A DNA stretch of 64,000 nucleotides from Actinernus sp. WN-2022 (GCA_030867875.1 JAOWCC010000569.1:496001-560000); one strand, 5' to 3'. Positions 42,724 through 55,790 are shown, counted from the first letter of the stretch. The notes: a model not told the origin generated them from the letters alone. A program made the numbers and translations.

Positions 42724-45472
42724 CTAAAAGGCAGGGAAAGCTAAAACCAAGCATGTTGCAAATGCAACTGAAAAAATTCCACAGTCACTTCCATTAAGTT
42801 GCTGCTGTACAGGAACAAATTCTAATGAAACTAACTGTCCACCAAGTAAATCATTTGCCTGCTCTTCTATTTCTTGGCTGATTGCATCATGGTAATAACT
42901 ATCATAAAGATTTACCATACCAGGAGAACAGCCAATACTACTAATGCAAACCCAGTGATCAGTTCCAGAGTGCAAAATCTGTACACATTCTCCAGAAACC
43001 ACATCAAAGTTTTGCACACGCCCTAGTGTTGACCGCTGCAGTCCTTCAACTGATGGGTTGGCTTTTTGCAGTAACACTTGTGCAGCCTGAATAATGTCAC
43101 ATGTAAGCCAACCATTGGGGTCCCTTATAATATCAAAATCAGCTTCCCCCAAATTAGCAAGTGGACCAAATTTGTCAGTTTCTCCGGTGTCTTGTTTAAT
43201 GAAGGCAACACTGGCAGCATTATCCTCACTATCACTGTTTGAATCACCACTTGACTCACTAGAATCGGTAACTGAGAGAGAAGAAGTACAAGCAGTAGCT
43301 GGATTTTTCTTTTTTCCTCTACAGGCATGACATTGCCAGGTTGTTTTGTGATTATTGGGCATCCTTTTCAGTCCTAGACAAGTCAGGTGAAAGAAATGCC
43401 CTTTGCATCCGGTGTTGTGACATTCAACCAGTTTGTCATCTGAGGTTGCCTTGGCATTGCAGATGCATACAGTGTTACAAAGCATGGCGGCCTGGTTTAC
43501 TGCAGACGGCTGCTTTGGCTTTCCTCTGGCCTTCCTGGTGTGCTTGAACTCTGGTAAGCGACTGCAATGAGGACAATACCAGGTTTTCCGTATTGGGACA
43601 TCACTAATGGCCAAACATGACTTATGAAATTGGCCATAAGGACAATCAGCATTGCTGCAGGAAATAATGTTAGTGTCACTCTGTCCTCTGCAAAAGCAGA
43701 TGCTCCCCACTGATGGAAGTTTTACTGGTACATCACATCTTCTTGTGTACCACCTAGCTAATATCTCTGGGAGTATACATATTCTCCAAAAAGCTTCCAG
43801 TTTTCTTATCACAGTGGTTGCATGTTTCAAGTCAGGGGTTATCCTCTCACACACAAGATGGGTGTTCCCTTTGGTGTCAATGGCAAAAACAATAAAGTCA
43901 CAGTACTTTCTTTCAGGAAGAGTGAACAGCTGCTGCTGAACTTGGTGGTAGTAATTGTGGCTCCTCTTTAACTTGAAGGTGCCATCCACCTTCTCAATAC
44001 ATGCACCCTTTCGCTGGGCGTATGCCTCAAAGTCTCCATTTGAGGCAGTAACTGGGCATTTTAACTCCCCACAGCCTAATCCACAGCAGTCGCAAGACAT
44101 CGGAAAGTCTGGTGTAGCATGGATAAAGGGATGCTCTTTATTAACAAATAGTCCACATCGGATTATCTGGAAGTTGACATGAGTCGTACTCTTCATATAA
44201 TTCTCATAGGCTTTAATGGCAACCTCTTCATATTTGTTTCCATGCCTTGTTGCCGCAGTGTTAATTTTATATAAGTGGGGGTAGCAAATAGATTTTATGA
44301 GTGATTGCGGGGGCTGTGCAAGGTTACTGTTGAACACAGAGCCGCTTACCGAAGCCCCAATTCGTCCGGCACGATGCCGAAAAAATCCAGGTCCCTTTGC
44401 TTGAGATCTGGTATCTTTCTCCACTGTCTCAATATCGTCCTCAGACATGTTTATTTTCACTTGTAAACACTTTTGCAAAATAACTGGATATTCAAGGTCT
44501 ATGTTACTTGATTCAAACAGATCATTCAGCACTGGTACATTCCGGCTTTTAGAAATAAATTGATCAGCATAATTTCCAATTAAACTTAAAGCGACAGCTT
44601 TTGATGGGCATTGATTAAGCTTTTCATACACTGCATTCATTTCCGCTGCTGAAACTTGCGGTGTAGCCGCGGCTCCTTTTTGTGTTCTGCTCGTTGCCGC
44701 TTGTTGCTCATTGTTCAAGTTCTTATTATCTTCAACGTAGGAATCGATTCGGCTGACGAGGTTTGCTTTCATTTTTTTAGCCGACGTAAAATCAATTTCC
44801 TTCACTCTTGCGTAGGTCACTTCACTAACGTAAGTAGGAAGAAGCCACGTGCATTTGACTTGAGTGCATGACAACTTGTCGTTGATTCTTGTCCAGCATT
44901 CAATGTACATTAAAGCGGTTCCAACATGCGAACAAGTCTCTCCTAGTCCTGCTTTACACCCCATACAGTGTGCCGAAAGAACAGTTCCATCGTTCTCTGT
45001 TATAAGCCAACACTCCGCAAGAGTGGCATTCATTGATTGGGAATGTCGAACCTTAGCCACAACAACATGCTTTCCCGCTATCACCTTTCCATGCAGTGAA
45101 CCAACAACCAGAGACCACTTGGGTATAAGCCAGCAAACTCTTGTAGGCCTAGAATTGCTCCTTCGTATAGTGGCTAGTTTGGAGAACCAGGTAGCTGAAG
45201 AGGTCTGACTGTTCGACTGGAGGCAAGCACTCTGGATCGAACTGCTCACTTGGAATGGTGAATGGGTCAATGCCTATCACTGAAATTTTCATGAGATAGC
45301 GCTGCTTAAAGCGGCTTTCCAATAACGAAGCATATTGAGAAAGGATTGGAATGCTCTTGCTAAGATTCTCAAGCCCATCGTTTCCGTTGTCTTGCGATAA
45401 AGCCATCGAAAAGTTTAAGATACTACAAAAATGGCCTACGATCTCCATAAATTTCACACTCTTGAGGGGCAC
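42724..45472 (-). pseudogene. ISL2EU-associated SWIM / YqaJ nuclease / PHD-PHD / Ulp1-like protein
   Basis: From the ATG at 45472 the N-terminus (LENLSKSIPILSQYASLL) meets a TAG near 45150 and a frameshift soon after, then stays open for about 790 residues. In order: a SWIM zinc finger (AHCMGCKAGLGETCSHVG), a YqaJ/lambda-exonuclease-type domain (FFRHRAGRIGAS, HGNKYEEVAIKAYE, FIHATPDFPM, GELKCP, YYHQVQQQLF), PHD finger 1 (CFCRGQ...WYCPHC), PHD finger 2 (CICNAK...WQCHAC), an acidic serine linker, and a C48 (Ulp1) protease end with DHWVC (His), NLYDSYY (Asp) and LNGSDCGIFSVAFA (Cys). The end at 42724 is early for a Ulp1 fold by a few residues. Convergent with the transposase at 40182. The role is inferred: DNA end processing plus SUMO/ubiquitin-like and chromatin contacts. 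Confidence 0.8.
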
Positions 45473-45902
45473 AGTAATGGCGGATGCCCATATTTGGAGA
45501 GGCCCGGAAGAGCTGTGACGTCACGTGAAACCCAAGAATACCCACAGGACTACACATCAGTAACAATAAAATGATTTTTATTTTACCACAAAAAGGACCT
45601 TAACATAGCAGAGTAACTGTTTGACTATCATTTCAAAATACAGTAGAGTAATTTAAACAAACTTAACAGGGTATTATTAACAAGAAAATAATGTACACTA
45701 TTAGACCGTAACTCTTGTTTTCTTTTGTTCCTGCAGCAATTATAAACACTGACTATTATCACTGTTAGTATCGAAACAATGCCCACATTTATTGAAATCA
45801 CTCTGCATGGACAAACCGTTACCATGTCTTATTCCTGTACAGTTTACCTGTGAAATAGAACTGATATATAAGCACTCAACATAACATAACAAAGTCATTT
45901 CT

Positions 45903-48127
45903 TCAGGTGTACTTAGTTTTTCGGCACTTCATGTTAATTGCTTCACGAAAAGCAGGTGTCGTAACAACAAGTGGAAATTCAGCTGGATAGCGCTGCTTAG
46001 CGACTTTAAAAATATTTTTCATCCGGGCGGGAGAAAGAGCTGATTTACTTTTTACAATTCCTTTGTACTTTCTAGAACCACCCGCTAAGCTAGACATACT
46101 TAGTTCTTTTTTAGTGAACGAGCCGTCCATCAATTTACAAACAAAGGTTGTACAATTGTTTTAATTAGCAACAGCATAAGTTAGAAATTCCTTTGAAATC
46201 TGACCTATTTGGCATACTAGCATTGCTACCTGTGGGAAAACTTTCCTGGAGTTCTACGTTAGGTGACAACCTGACTGGTAGCAGCAGCAAAAGTTAGAAA
46301 TTCCTTTGAAATCTGACCTCTATTTGGCATACTAGCATTGCTATCTGTGGGAAAACATTCGTGGAGTTCTACGTTAGGTGACATAACCTCACTGGTAGCA
46401 GCAGCAAAAGTTAGAAATTCCTTTGAAATTTGACCTATTTGGCATACTAGCATTGCTACCTGTGGGAAAACATTCCTGGAGTTCTACGTTAGGTGACATA
46501 ACCTCACTGGTAGGCGCACTCACAGCAATGGGCAGAATGGGTGTAGACAGTGGTGTGAGTGGATCTACATTACTGGTAAACGGTGGATATCTCTGACGGT
46601 GTGGCATAACCTCACTGGTAGATGTACTTCTCCCAGCAATGGGTGTAGGCATTGGAACTACTGGCATACTTTGCATACTTTTGGACTCCGGTTTGATGCC
46701 CTTCTTCATTGCCCTAGCGTGAAAGAGGTGATTTATTTATTTCAATACAGCAAGCATCATGTTTTGGTTGGCCAATACCTTCTCCTGGGTTGCCTTTAAT
46801 GTCTCCACCTGTTCGGTCAGCTCCATCTTTTCCAAGACTTCGTCTATATCAACATACTTAAAAACATAAGAAAAAAACCCGCAATCATTGTTGAAGTTAA
46901 GGATGCGTTCTTCCGAAAAAAAGAATACAACGAAAAATAAAAGGTAAACAAAAATAAATACTCCCAAAAGTAGCGATTACTTTCTAATTCCAGAACAGTG
47001 ATATGTACACGATTTTGCTGTATTCATTTTCGGAATACTGACCCTAAAAAACGTACCCTAAAAATATTTTTACAATATTTATGTTCACTGAAACTTATGC
47101 AAATTTATCTTACCGCATCGTCTTCTTCGTCTGCTTCTAAATACGATAGTCTACGCTTTGCTACAATCGTGTCCTTACTGTTATAAGAGTCGACTGGTGA
47201 TGGTGGACTGGTCTCTTCGATGTCTGTTGTTATGGGCTTGTCGTCATCTTCTTTTTCTGGGCCATTTTCCAGTACCATTGCTGGCGGGTCATCAACACAA
47301 TCTGTCTCTTCTCATTCATACTCTTCTCTCACATACTCATACTCAACAACCAAGTTATTTTCAAGTGTGACCTATAAATTAATGTAAAATGTAAACAACA
47401 ACGGTTTTGAAAGTGTGCACTCCCCTCCCCGTTCGTTAACGTTTTTTGGCGCCTGTTTAAATGGATTTTCGTGAAGGTACGTTTTCCTGTGAGTGGTCAT
47501 AAATGAAGCTGAGCTATGTACGACACATATATATAGAATTCATTAAATTCTTAATTCAACTAAGATAAATATAAATATTTAGAAAAGTAGCATTACAAAG
47601 ATAATTACAATTTACTTTGTTCTGTAAATTAATGGCAAAAAGGAAGAAAAGTAAATTACTGAGAAGTGTTAAATATGTGTACATGTACCTTTCCTTGGAA
47701 GCAGTAATTTTCTTTGACGGTCCCCTTCACAGCTGCCTCATTTGCGTCGCTGTAGCAAACACAGTCGCCTTTCTGTAGATGCTTTGGATGCTTTCTATTT
47801 GGGAAGTGCCTCTGTAAAATAGGGTGCTTTCTATCCAATGGTCGTTCCATCAAAGGTAACCTTACTATGGATATGGGAAGCGTAGAATTGAAAGCTTGAG
47901 TGGCCCAGCCCATTTTATATTGACTGTTTGCAATTGAGGGTCAAATTGTCGGACACTAGCGTTAAGCCACTGCCCAAGAACAGAATCGAATGCTTGTACT
48001 TGATCTCTTTGCTTTAATGACTTGAGTTCCTGTCATGATGCAATAAAACAAATTAGTAATGAGAAAACAAAAACGTTTTTTTTTTTTAATAACTTTAAGT
48101 AACGATTCTTACCTGGATATTTTCCAT
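45903..48127 (-). pseudogene. BEN-domain-like gene, copy A
   Basis: Exon 1 (48127-48114) encodes MENIQ before GTAAGA. Exon 2 (about 48033-47695) gives ELKSLKQRDQVQAFDSVLGQ and, after a one-base deletion near 47900, LPISIVRLPLMERPLDRKHP and QKGDCVCYSDANEAAVKG. Exon 3 (about 47375-47120) has an in-frame TGA shared with copy B, then MVLENGPEKEDDDKP. A coiled-coil exon (VDIDEVLEKMELTEQVETL) follows, then three 115-bp repeats (SNASMPNRGQISKEFLTFAA) and a C-terminal helical domain: MDGSFTKKELSMSSLAGGSR, LSPARMKNIFKVAKQRYP, FREAINMKC. That last part resembles a BEN domain (DNA/protein binding); the call is tentative. Frameshifts make copy A non-functional. Confidence 0.55.
46180..46510. repeat. Coding tandem repeat, three ~115-bp units
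   Basis: GGCATACTAGCATTGCTACC recurs at 46211, 46326 and 46441. Units 1 and 3 lack two bases (CT) found in unit 2, which changes frame. Copy B has four units (58794, 58911, 59035, 59161). Confidence 0.85.
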
Positions 48128-48715
48128 TGCACCTTGCTATAAATAGTGTTTTGCTCGTCTAGTGTTCAGTAAATGTTGCTCGGTTGTATATCGGTGTCGT
48201 GCAATACAGGCAAACAAACCATTGACCAAGGGAAATTGTTGCCCAAGGAGGGAGGTCAACCCGAGTACTGTTTTTTTTTTATTAACTAAAGCCTTCGATC
48301 ACTCAGATAACAACTGGCACGGAACCGGCAATAGTAGGCCATGTTACCAACACACGAAACAATGAAACGACACTGAATTCGAGGATAATATTCTCGAAAC
48401 ACCAAAACAAGAAATTATGCATCAAATTTTGTTTAATTGGAAAATGGACTGAGACCTTTAGTTAGCGTGTTATAAAGCTGGCATATAATTATAGGCCGTA
48501 TACTTATCAACATTCCAATCATGAACAGGACATGTCACCAATTAAACCATGGTTCATGGTTTATCAGAGAACTAGAGACTACTACAAAGTATATTTTAAT
48601 ACTACAAAATATCCCGAAATAATAGATTCTGAACAGAGAATTACCCAATCTTATGCAAGAAAAATAGTTATGTAATGCTCGATATCATGTTTATTTAACT
48701 GCATCACCCCTTGTT

Positions 48716-51700
48716 ACAATACAATACAATACAATAAACTTTATTTTCTTCGAATTTAAGGTAGCAAATTACAAGATGCTAATATCTCCGAAATCCAATA
48801 AAATAACTAAAATAAATATAAAATAAAATAGAGATACATTTACTCCTGTATATATACATTTGGATATATTAACTACAAAATATAAATATAAGTTGTAAAT
48901 TCAATGAAATGATTACTAAAGAAATAAGATATACAATGTGTGGAATCATAGTAATAATAAATGAAGCTATAGTATGCTGAATAAAGGTCTAGTATATAAC
49001 GCTATATACATGATGTAGTGATAAATATAAAATTAAAGGTAATATATAATTAATCTGATCTACAGAAGGAACAACAGTCATTGGTAAAGTTAATTTTAGA
49101 AATAGCTGTTTTAAAGGTTTTTATACTTGGAGAGGATCTGATAGAGTCACTTAAGGAGTTCCAAAGTTTGCTGCCATTATAATGAAAGGAATGTAGTCCA
49201 TGTTTGGTAGTTTGTACTCTTGGTATATCAACAGAAAGATGACCACGGAGATTACAGGTTAATGAACGTTTAGTTATGAGGTCTGTGATATAGCTGGGAG
49301 CAATTCCATGTATGGATTTATATACTAAAGTTAAAGTGTCATGAATTCTTCTGTTATGGAGGGTAGGGTGATTTAGCTGTTGGAGTAAGTGATCATATGT
49401 GCTAGTAAAGTCATTGAAAACAAAGCGTAAACTCCTTTCATTAAGCTTTTCTAGTTTAGTAGAATTCCGCTTACCACAATGATTCCAGACCACAGAACAG
49501 TAGTTAAGTTGTGGAAGAAGATAAGCATTATATAGTTTGATCTTGGTATTGGTATCAATTAATTTCTTGTGCCGTTTGATGACCTGAAGTTGACTACTAA
49601 CTTTGCGCACAGTATCAGCCACGTGATTGTTAAAATTAAGGTCATTATCAATGGTAACTCCTAATAGTTTAAAGCTATCAACCGTGGTGATCGCTCGATT
49701 ATCTATGCGATAAAGTGGGTTTTCAGTGGTGTTACCCAGTGACATGGTTAAGCACTTGTCAGAATTTATCTTGAGACCGTTACAGCTAAACCATTGGGAA
49801 ACAGTTTGAAGGTCAGTATTTAAATTATGATAAATTAGAGCAGGATCTTTGCCAGTTGCAAAAAGCTGTGTATCATCAGCATAAGCACTTATTTTAGAAT
49901 CTAATGTAGTAATGAGAAGGTCATTAAGAAAAATATTAAAAAGGAGAGGACCGAACACTGAACCTTGTGGAATGCCTCTATAGAGTAAATTCCAATTAGA
50001 AAATTGATCACCGATCTTGATTCTTTGGTAGCGGTCTGTTAAATAGCTACGAATGAATAAAAGACTAAAGTTCGAAACACCATATGCTTTGAGTTTGGCT
50101 AGCAATAATTCATGAGGGATACTGTCAAAAGCTTTGGATAGATCTATCCCAATAATTGATGCAAATTCTTTCTTATCAAGAGCTGATCTAAATTCTTCAA
50201 GTATGTGCACTAAGGTGGTCTCGCAACTGTAGTATTTACGATAAGCAGATAAAAAACTAGATAATTTGTCTGTGAAGGAATTGTTAAGCTGCGTGGTAAG
50301 AATACGTTCAAATATATTATTAAAAGCTGGTAAAACAGTAATAGGTCTGTAGTTAGATTTAGAATATTCAGTGCCTTTCTTAAATACAGGTGTAATCTGT
50401 CCATATTTCCAGGACTTAGGAAAGCAATTGGAAGAAATAGAAAAATTAAATAAATTGCAAAGAGGTATGGCAATGATACTGATGCTATCCTTAATGAGAC
50501 GTACAGGGATGTTGTCATAACCCATAGTTTTAGATGTTGATAAAGATCGGACGACGTCAGATATTGTGTTAGGTTGAACTGGCTCAAAACTAAATTCCTT
50601 GGACATGCTATTGGACATAAAATCTCTGATATTATGTATACTAGGGTGGTTAGAGTAATTTATACCATACTGGTTAGTATCCGGTACAGGAAAATCTCTG
50701 ACAATATCAATAAAATAATCATTAAAAATATTAGCTATATGCTGCTTATCAGTGATAAATTCATTGTTCTCCTGTAGTACAATGTCATTTACTTGCCCTC
50801 GTTTCGATTTGAAGAGAGAGCCAAATACCTTCCAGAAGTCCTTGGGTTTAGATGCAATATTTTCAGCTTTGTGATGGTAGTAATTTGTTATGGCTTTCCT
50901 CCTCATAGATGTGCAAATATTTCTTTGTGTTTTGTAGGCATCCCAATTAGCAGCAGTAGGTTCTTTCTTGTATTTATTCCATAATCGATTCCTATGTCGT
51001 ATGGCTCGTCTCCATTCGGGTGTCATGTATGGAACATGGCCACCGCGAACATGGAATTGCTTCACTGGGGCATGTTAATCAACAATATCAGTGAAAAGCT
51101 TGCCGAAAACCCATGCTTGATCATCAGCATCATCAAATATAGAGGCAATATGGAATGGGATCAGGGCTACATCTGAAGTGAAGCGGTCTTTGCTGTAATT
51201 TTTGTAGCTTCTACAAGTTATTTTCCTAGATCTTTGGAAAGAGTTGGATTTCCTCATCACAGTATAGATTAGACGATGATCACTCAAGTGAGGTTCCAGT
51301 GTTCCAGATGATAGAAATTTACGCTTGTTATTTGTTAAGATGACATCAATAAGAGTTTTAGAAGATGAAGTCAAACGAGTAGGTTCATTGATGAGGCACT
51401 TCAGATTAAATATTTGACATATGTCCAGGAGATCTCTGCCTTCCTTACCATTTTTGTCGGGATTTAGAATGTCACAATTTAGGTCACCCAGTACCAGTAT
51501 TTCTTCACATAAGGAGGATGCTTCTTCAAATAGTTTGGATAGTTCATCATTCCATATGGATTTCTTGATACTTGGTGGTCTATACACTGCAACAATCAAT
51601 AGCCATTTCTTTCCTATCTTTAATTTTACCATGAGTGACTCTACTTTTGATGTTTGGGATGTGTTGGCGATATGGTGGAAAATGAGATCTGTTCTCCAAT

Positions 51701-52583
51701 ATATAATGATACCGCCACCATGTATTGATCTGTCTCGCCTTAGAAATCTGAAACCATCAACAGCAAACTGAGTATCTGGAAATGTGGCATCGAGCTTGGT
51801 TTCGGTAAGGACAAGAACATCAAAGTTTCCTCTAAGGAGCCAAATCTTGATTTCGTGGAACTTGAAACCGGCAATGCTATTAATGTTTAGGTGGGCGAAC
51901 TTGAATTTAGACAGATGATTTTGTAAAGGTGTAAAGCAATCAGAGAGTTCTGTCGAGTCGTTATCAGATGTGGTCGTAGAATTGAAGCTTGAATCAATAT
52001 TGCTGACGTTACTAAACGGCAATGAATGCAGGTCAGATATGCAGGGAGGACAGGTCCATGCGAAATTATCTTGTGTTTGAAGCAGTTTGTAGTCGCGTGG
52101 TTTGACTCCTCCACATTTTATGTGACACCAAAGACAACAGAGATCACAGTTAATGGCGCGATGGTTTTTGGCTACTGTTCGTTGACATACCGAGCAGTGT
52201 ATTGTACTGTTTCTCACTGATGCTGGGCCAGGATTTGGGTTGACGTCTCCACTTGTGGCAAGTCTTGTTAGTTGGTGACTGGCGATGGAGTTAGAGTAGA
52301 AAGGAGTTCGTGAAGAGAGGAACTTTTTCCCGCGATGTTGAAGATGAAGATGGCGTCCCCAAACACGTGGTAGCGACACTTGACATTGGGTGTAAATATC
52401 TTGATAGGATGAGTTGATTTGAGCATTTAGACCATCAGATGGTATTCCTGTCGTATTATATGGGAGATGTGTGGCATTTGTGCGGTAAAATGATGTGTTA
52501 TTGAGGTGAAAAGAGATGAAAATGTAGATAAAAATGGCGGAGCAAGTTTTCACACGTCTACACGCCATGACGACCGCTGACTG
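48716..52583 (-). mobile_element. Near full-length CR1-like LINE with (TTGTA)n tail
   Basis: The 3' end on the minus strand is AATAAAGTTTATTGTATTG repeats (48716-48740). The 5' end starts AGTCAGCGGTCGTC directly before the first ATG. Copy B of the surrounding unit shows the empty site at about 61450 (CCCTTGTTGTCTAGTTGTG). GTCTAGTT is tandemly doubled at the 5' junction (52584-52599), probably made during insertion. Confidence 0.9.
49050..52568 (-). pseudogene. LINE polyprotein: PHD-like finger, endonuclease, reverse transcriptase
   Basis: Two open frames in the same phase, split by one TAA at 51072-51074. First part (497 residues): GDVNPNPGPASVRNSTIHC, a C-x2-C / H-x2-C / C-x2-C finger ending WTCPPC, then EEP endonuclease motifs HLNINSIAGFKFHEI, VLTETKLDATFP, RRDRSIHGGGIIIYW, VLGDLNCDIL and LSDHRLIY. 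Second part (671 residues): linker HAPVKQFHVRGG, RT domains with PVFKKGTEYSKSNYRPI, IIGIDLSKAFDSIPHELL, GIPQGSVFGPLLFNIFLNDL and AYADDTQLFATG (catalytic YADD), ending with a conserved thumb-like tail LNYCSVVWNHCG. Only the one nonsense codon prevents a full product. Related to the 5' half at 25623-27005. Confidence 0.9.
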
Positions 52584-53504
52584 TCTAGTTGTCTAGTTGT
52601 GTGTCGTGTTATTTTCTTGTTTTGAACTGATCACAGCATGCATGCATATATGCCAGTGCAGTAGCTTCAGCGTATATCACGCTAAATAACCCTTTGATGT
52701 TGTCGTGACTTAATTAATGCACGCAAAGTCTCTATTGGAGAACCTTTTGAAAATTTGACATTTCGAGACTTATGTCTTTTCCAAGTACTATTCGCCACCC
52801 ATAGCCTCCTCCGTTGGCACCTTGGTGTAAGAAGAAAAAAGAAAAAAACAATACTAAAACCGGGCTTGGGATTTAAAGACAAGATGAAAGGCTGATTGTA
52901 CGGTACTGGGTATATATATAATTACTACCGATATTTCGGTTGGCACGGCCAACCTTCCTCAGGGTACACAAGTTCCTGCACTTCGTCCGAATTGGTCCTT
53001 GCATTCAGTACATTACTTGGGATTTACTCTGCGTGCACGTACGTACATGTCACGTTAGTATAAAGCAAAGCCGAATAAATGGTATGTCTGTCATCAAAAT
53101 AAACATACTGCAACAGATTCGCTGTTTTTAACTTACGGTGATTTAACCAAGGGACATTTATAACTTATTTCGATTGTATTCTTGTTTTCGTGTTTCGAGA
53201 ATATTATCCTCGAATCGTTTTTAGTACAATGTAACACCGTACCTGCAATGGAGGATAGGTGTGCCAACGTTTCTAATGTCAGGTCTTTATCACATTTCTA
53301 CACAAAATTTACTCGCATGCATTCGATCACTGCATTTATGCCAATGGTGCTATTTTGCGCCCTTATGTTTCATTGTTTCACAGCGAAATATCGCATACAT
53401 TCCTTGTAATAATCTAGAGCTTGGGCCGCGCGCCTGTGCTTCTGGGAGTACTAATTTACAGACTATGATACAGAAAATGTGCATAGCCTATGCAAAAGTG
53501 ACAA

Positions 53505-55700
53505 CGGAAATAACTTCACCGCCCTAATTGGTGAACTATTACAGTGCACACATGAAGCGCTAATGCATTTTGTGAATTCTAGCATGTAGGTTTTTCTGGT
53601 GCAATGTTTAATTAGAAACTCATATTCTTTCTGAATTTCAATCAATTGAGGATTACTCTTTAATGCCCGTGCACTACTAGAGGAAAAAGATTTTACGAGC
53701 TCGTGTTTAGCTTCATTCAGAGAAATTGCGTGACATGGAACACTAATAACTCTAATGGGAAAAGAGTCGTAGTGTTGGCCGTGCCAATATTTCTTGCATG
53801 TTTCGATAGCATTATCTAAACAGTCTCCTTTTTGTTTTCTTTGCTCTTCCTCAGACAAGTTCCCGTGTTCCCAAGGTGATAATATCAAAACATCTAGATT
53901 TAAATTCTTCCACAGCCTGCCAAAATTTATTAAATTGGGAGTACATTTTGTACTCCAGTCGGGGCCACCATCACAAATAATTGTTACTGCGCCTTTGCTT
54001 AATTGTGAATTTTGCCTTAGCATTTCTTCAAGGTGATCAACGTGAATAGCGCTTGTACTGTTATGGAACATGGAGGCAAACAGATACACTGTACCTTGGC
54101 ATTCTACAAATATCAGAAATTAATTACCTACATATTGCTCTATTTATGCATGATTATATTAATAATCAGTTACCTCAAGCCTTTCAAAATTATGCAAAAC
54201 CAGCCTCCAACATACATAACTATAATACTAGACATGCTTCAAAGAACCTTTGTCTTACCAGCCTCAACAAATTATGGAAAATTTTCTATTAAATCAACTG
54301 GTATTAAACTCTGGAATAATTTACCAACTAGCACAAGAGATCTCAAACGCCCAAAATTTAAAAGTCGCATAAAAAATAACTGTTTAATGGCCTACGTGTA
54401 AATTTTCACCTCCTTTCACTTCACTTTACTTGTGATGAAATTATGATTAATGAGATGATACAGCTTAATGTGCATTTCTTAGTTGTTATTGTATTTTTTT
54501 TACCATACATTAACAGTCCTTAACTTCTTTTCAATTTTTATTTATTTATTTATTTACTATATCACTATGATTACTTGGATTTATAGGCAAAGGCAGATCA
54601 CACTACACATATTTATTTCACTTAAAGGGGAGTTGACTTAGAAAACTTTTAGTTCCTTCAACTTTCCTGCACCCTTTCCTATTATATATTTTCTTCTTTC
54701 CCCTCCCCCCCCCCCATATCTATTATCATAATTGTTAAGTGTATGTCTGTAAACTACCCAAATGTAAAGTAACGAGTGTGAAATAAAGAAAGATTGTTCG
54801 AGGCCACTTAATTCTCTGCCTTCCAAGCTCGTCCAGGTACGTGTTATCGTTATTGCTAGAGTGATTCGAAATGCCTGAAAGTAAAGGTGGTAGTGAGGAA
54901 GAAAGACTTGTGTGACTATTGGATCTGCATGCGCGTTTCGGAGACAAACTCCGAGACCTACGATTTTTTGACTTCAGTAATATGTAACAGCGGGGAGAAG
55001 CTTGGCTCCGCTATATGGAAAATCATGGTCTGCATAATTTGGTTGGTCATCAGTCATAAACAAATTACCTATGCTATAGTACCTACTGACAGCCAAAGTA
55101 CCAACATTTACTTTGTTTTTATCGTCTGCAGATATTGCTACAGTTTCATTCACAAACATTTCTGACAACTCGGTCACTAAGTTTACTTGAGCACAGGTGA
55201 AATGAAAGTCCTTGTGATGTCTTATCACCAAGTCATTTCTCTTAGGAGGTCGTTTTGCCGATACAAGTCCCTTGTATCTTTTGGAAGCGTTTCTATTCCT
55301 CTGTGGCGGTAAAAGAAGACGACGAATGGTTAACGTAGATATAGCTGGAAGGTCTGGGATTCTCTGTAAGACATGCTTACGTGTCTGATCGACACTGACG
55401 CCGTGGCAGAACATAGTATCTTCTCGTCGGCGGTCATGTGCTGCTGCTGAGTGCTGAATTCTCGTACTATGTTCACAATCTGGGGAAATCTCCTAGTTAT
55501 AGGTGGTCTTCCACATGGATTGGCAACTCCTGGTGAATTAAAATAAACTAGTAATTTATGATACGTGTTAAAAAAATTTAGCTAGACAAATTTCAAAGCA
55601 AAGTAATATATGACTACTAAACTGCTGCTGTAGCTGTCTCGTCCTCAAGTGGTTCATCATCACCAGAAGATTCAAACATCCAGCACTGAACTAGAAGCAA
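53505..55700 (-). pseudogene. DDE-type transposase-like gene, copy A
   Basis: Exons on the minus strand start with WMFESSGDDEPLEDE (about 55690-55625), whose donor is TTTAGT where copy B has GTTAGT. Then PCGRPPITRRFPQIVN, MFCHGVSVDQTRKHVLQRIP, PPQRNRNASKRYKGLVS, ETVAISADDKNKVNVGTLAV (first acids) and MTDDQPNYADHDFPYSGAKL. A one-base loss follows near 54990, then SPKRACRSNSHT, a LINE insertion at 54091-54790, and VTIICDGGPDW, NLINFGRLWKNLNLDVLIL, SPWEHGNLSEEEQRK and SFPIRVISVPCH. The ADDKNKV and DGGPDW motifs are those of a transposase-like family common in cnidarians. As I remember the family, ~20-60 residues with the third acid should follow DVLIL; they are missing in both copies. Confidence 0.65.
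54091..54790 (+). mobile_element. LINE 3' end inserted in the transposase-like gene (copy A only)
   Basis: It reads ITYILLYLCMI..., then shifted frames ASNIHNYNTRHASKNL and YGKFSIKSTGIKLWNNLPTS, typical of the C-terminus of a non-LTR RT. It ends with an AATAAAG signal. Copy B lacks it: sequence continues from CAGATACACTG to TGTTCGAGGCC with about ten different bases between, so the insertion replaced a few bases of target. Confidence 0.8.
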
Positions 55701-55790
55701 ACATCCAGGTATCGTCCATTGCAGATTAAATTACTAAATTAATATTTGTGGTCTCATTTAGTTGAAACAACAAACGAATATAATTCGTAA

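Larger units (their letters stand above)
48374..53217. mobile_element. TIR element between the two genes, copy A (with LINE inside)
   Basis: TTCGAGGATAATATTCTCGA followed by AACACCAAAACAAGAA at the left is inverted at 53182-53217. Each end is itself palindromic. In copy B the same pair encloses 61110-62075, so the native length is about 0.97 kb. Confidence 0.65.
45610..55790. repeat. Duplicated two-gene unit, copy A
   Basis: From AGAGTAACTGTTTGACTATC onward the sequence matches copy B (58198-64000) in the same order and orientation, at roughly 95% identity by eye, interrupted in A by a LINE (48716-52583) and a LINE 3' end (54091-54790). The left boundary is abrupt and identical in both copies. 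The right boundary is beyond CAAACGAATAT, where the window ends in copy B. No terminal inverted or direct repeats were found. Confidence 0.85.
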
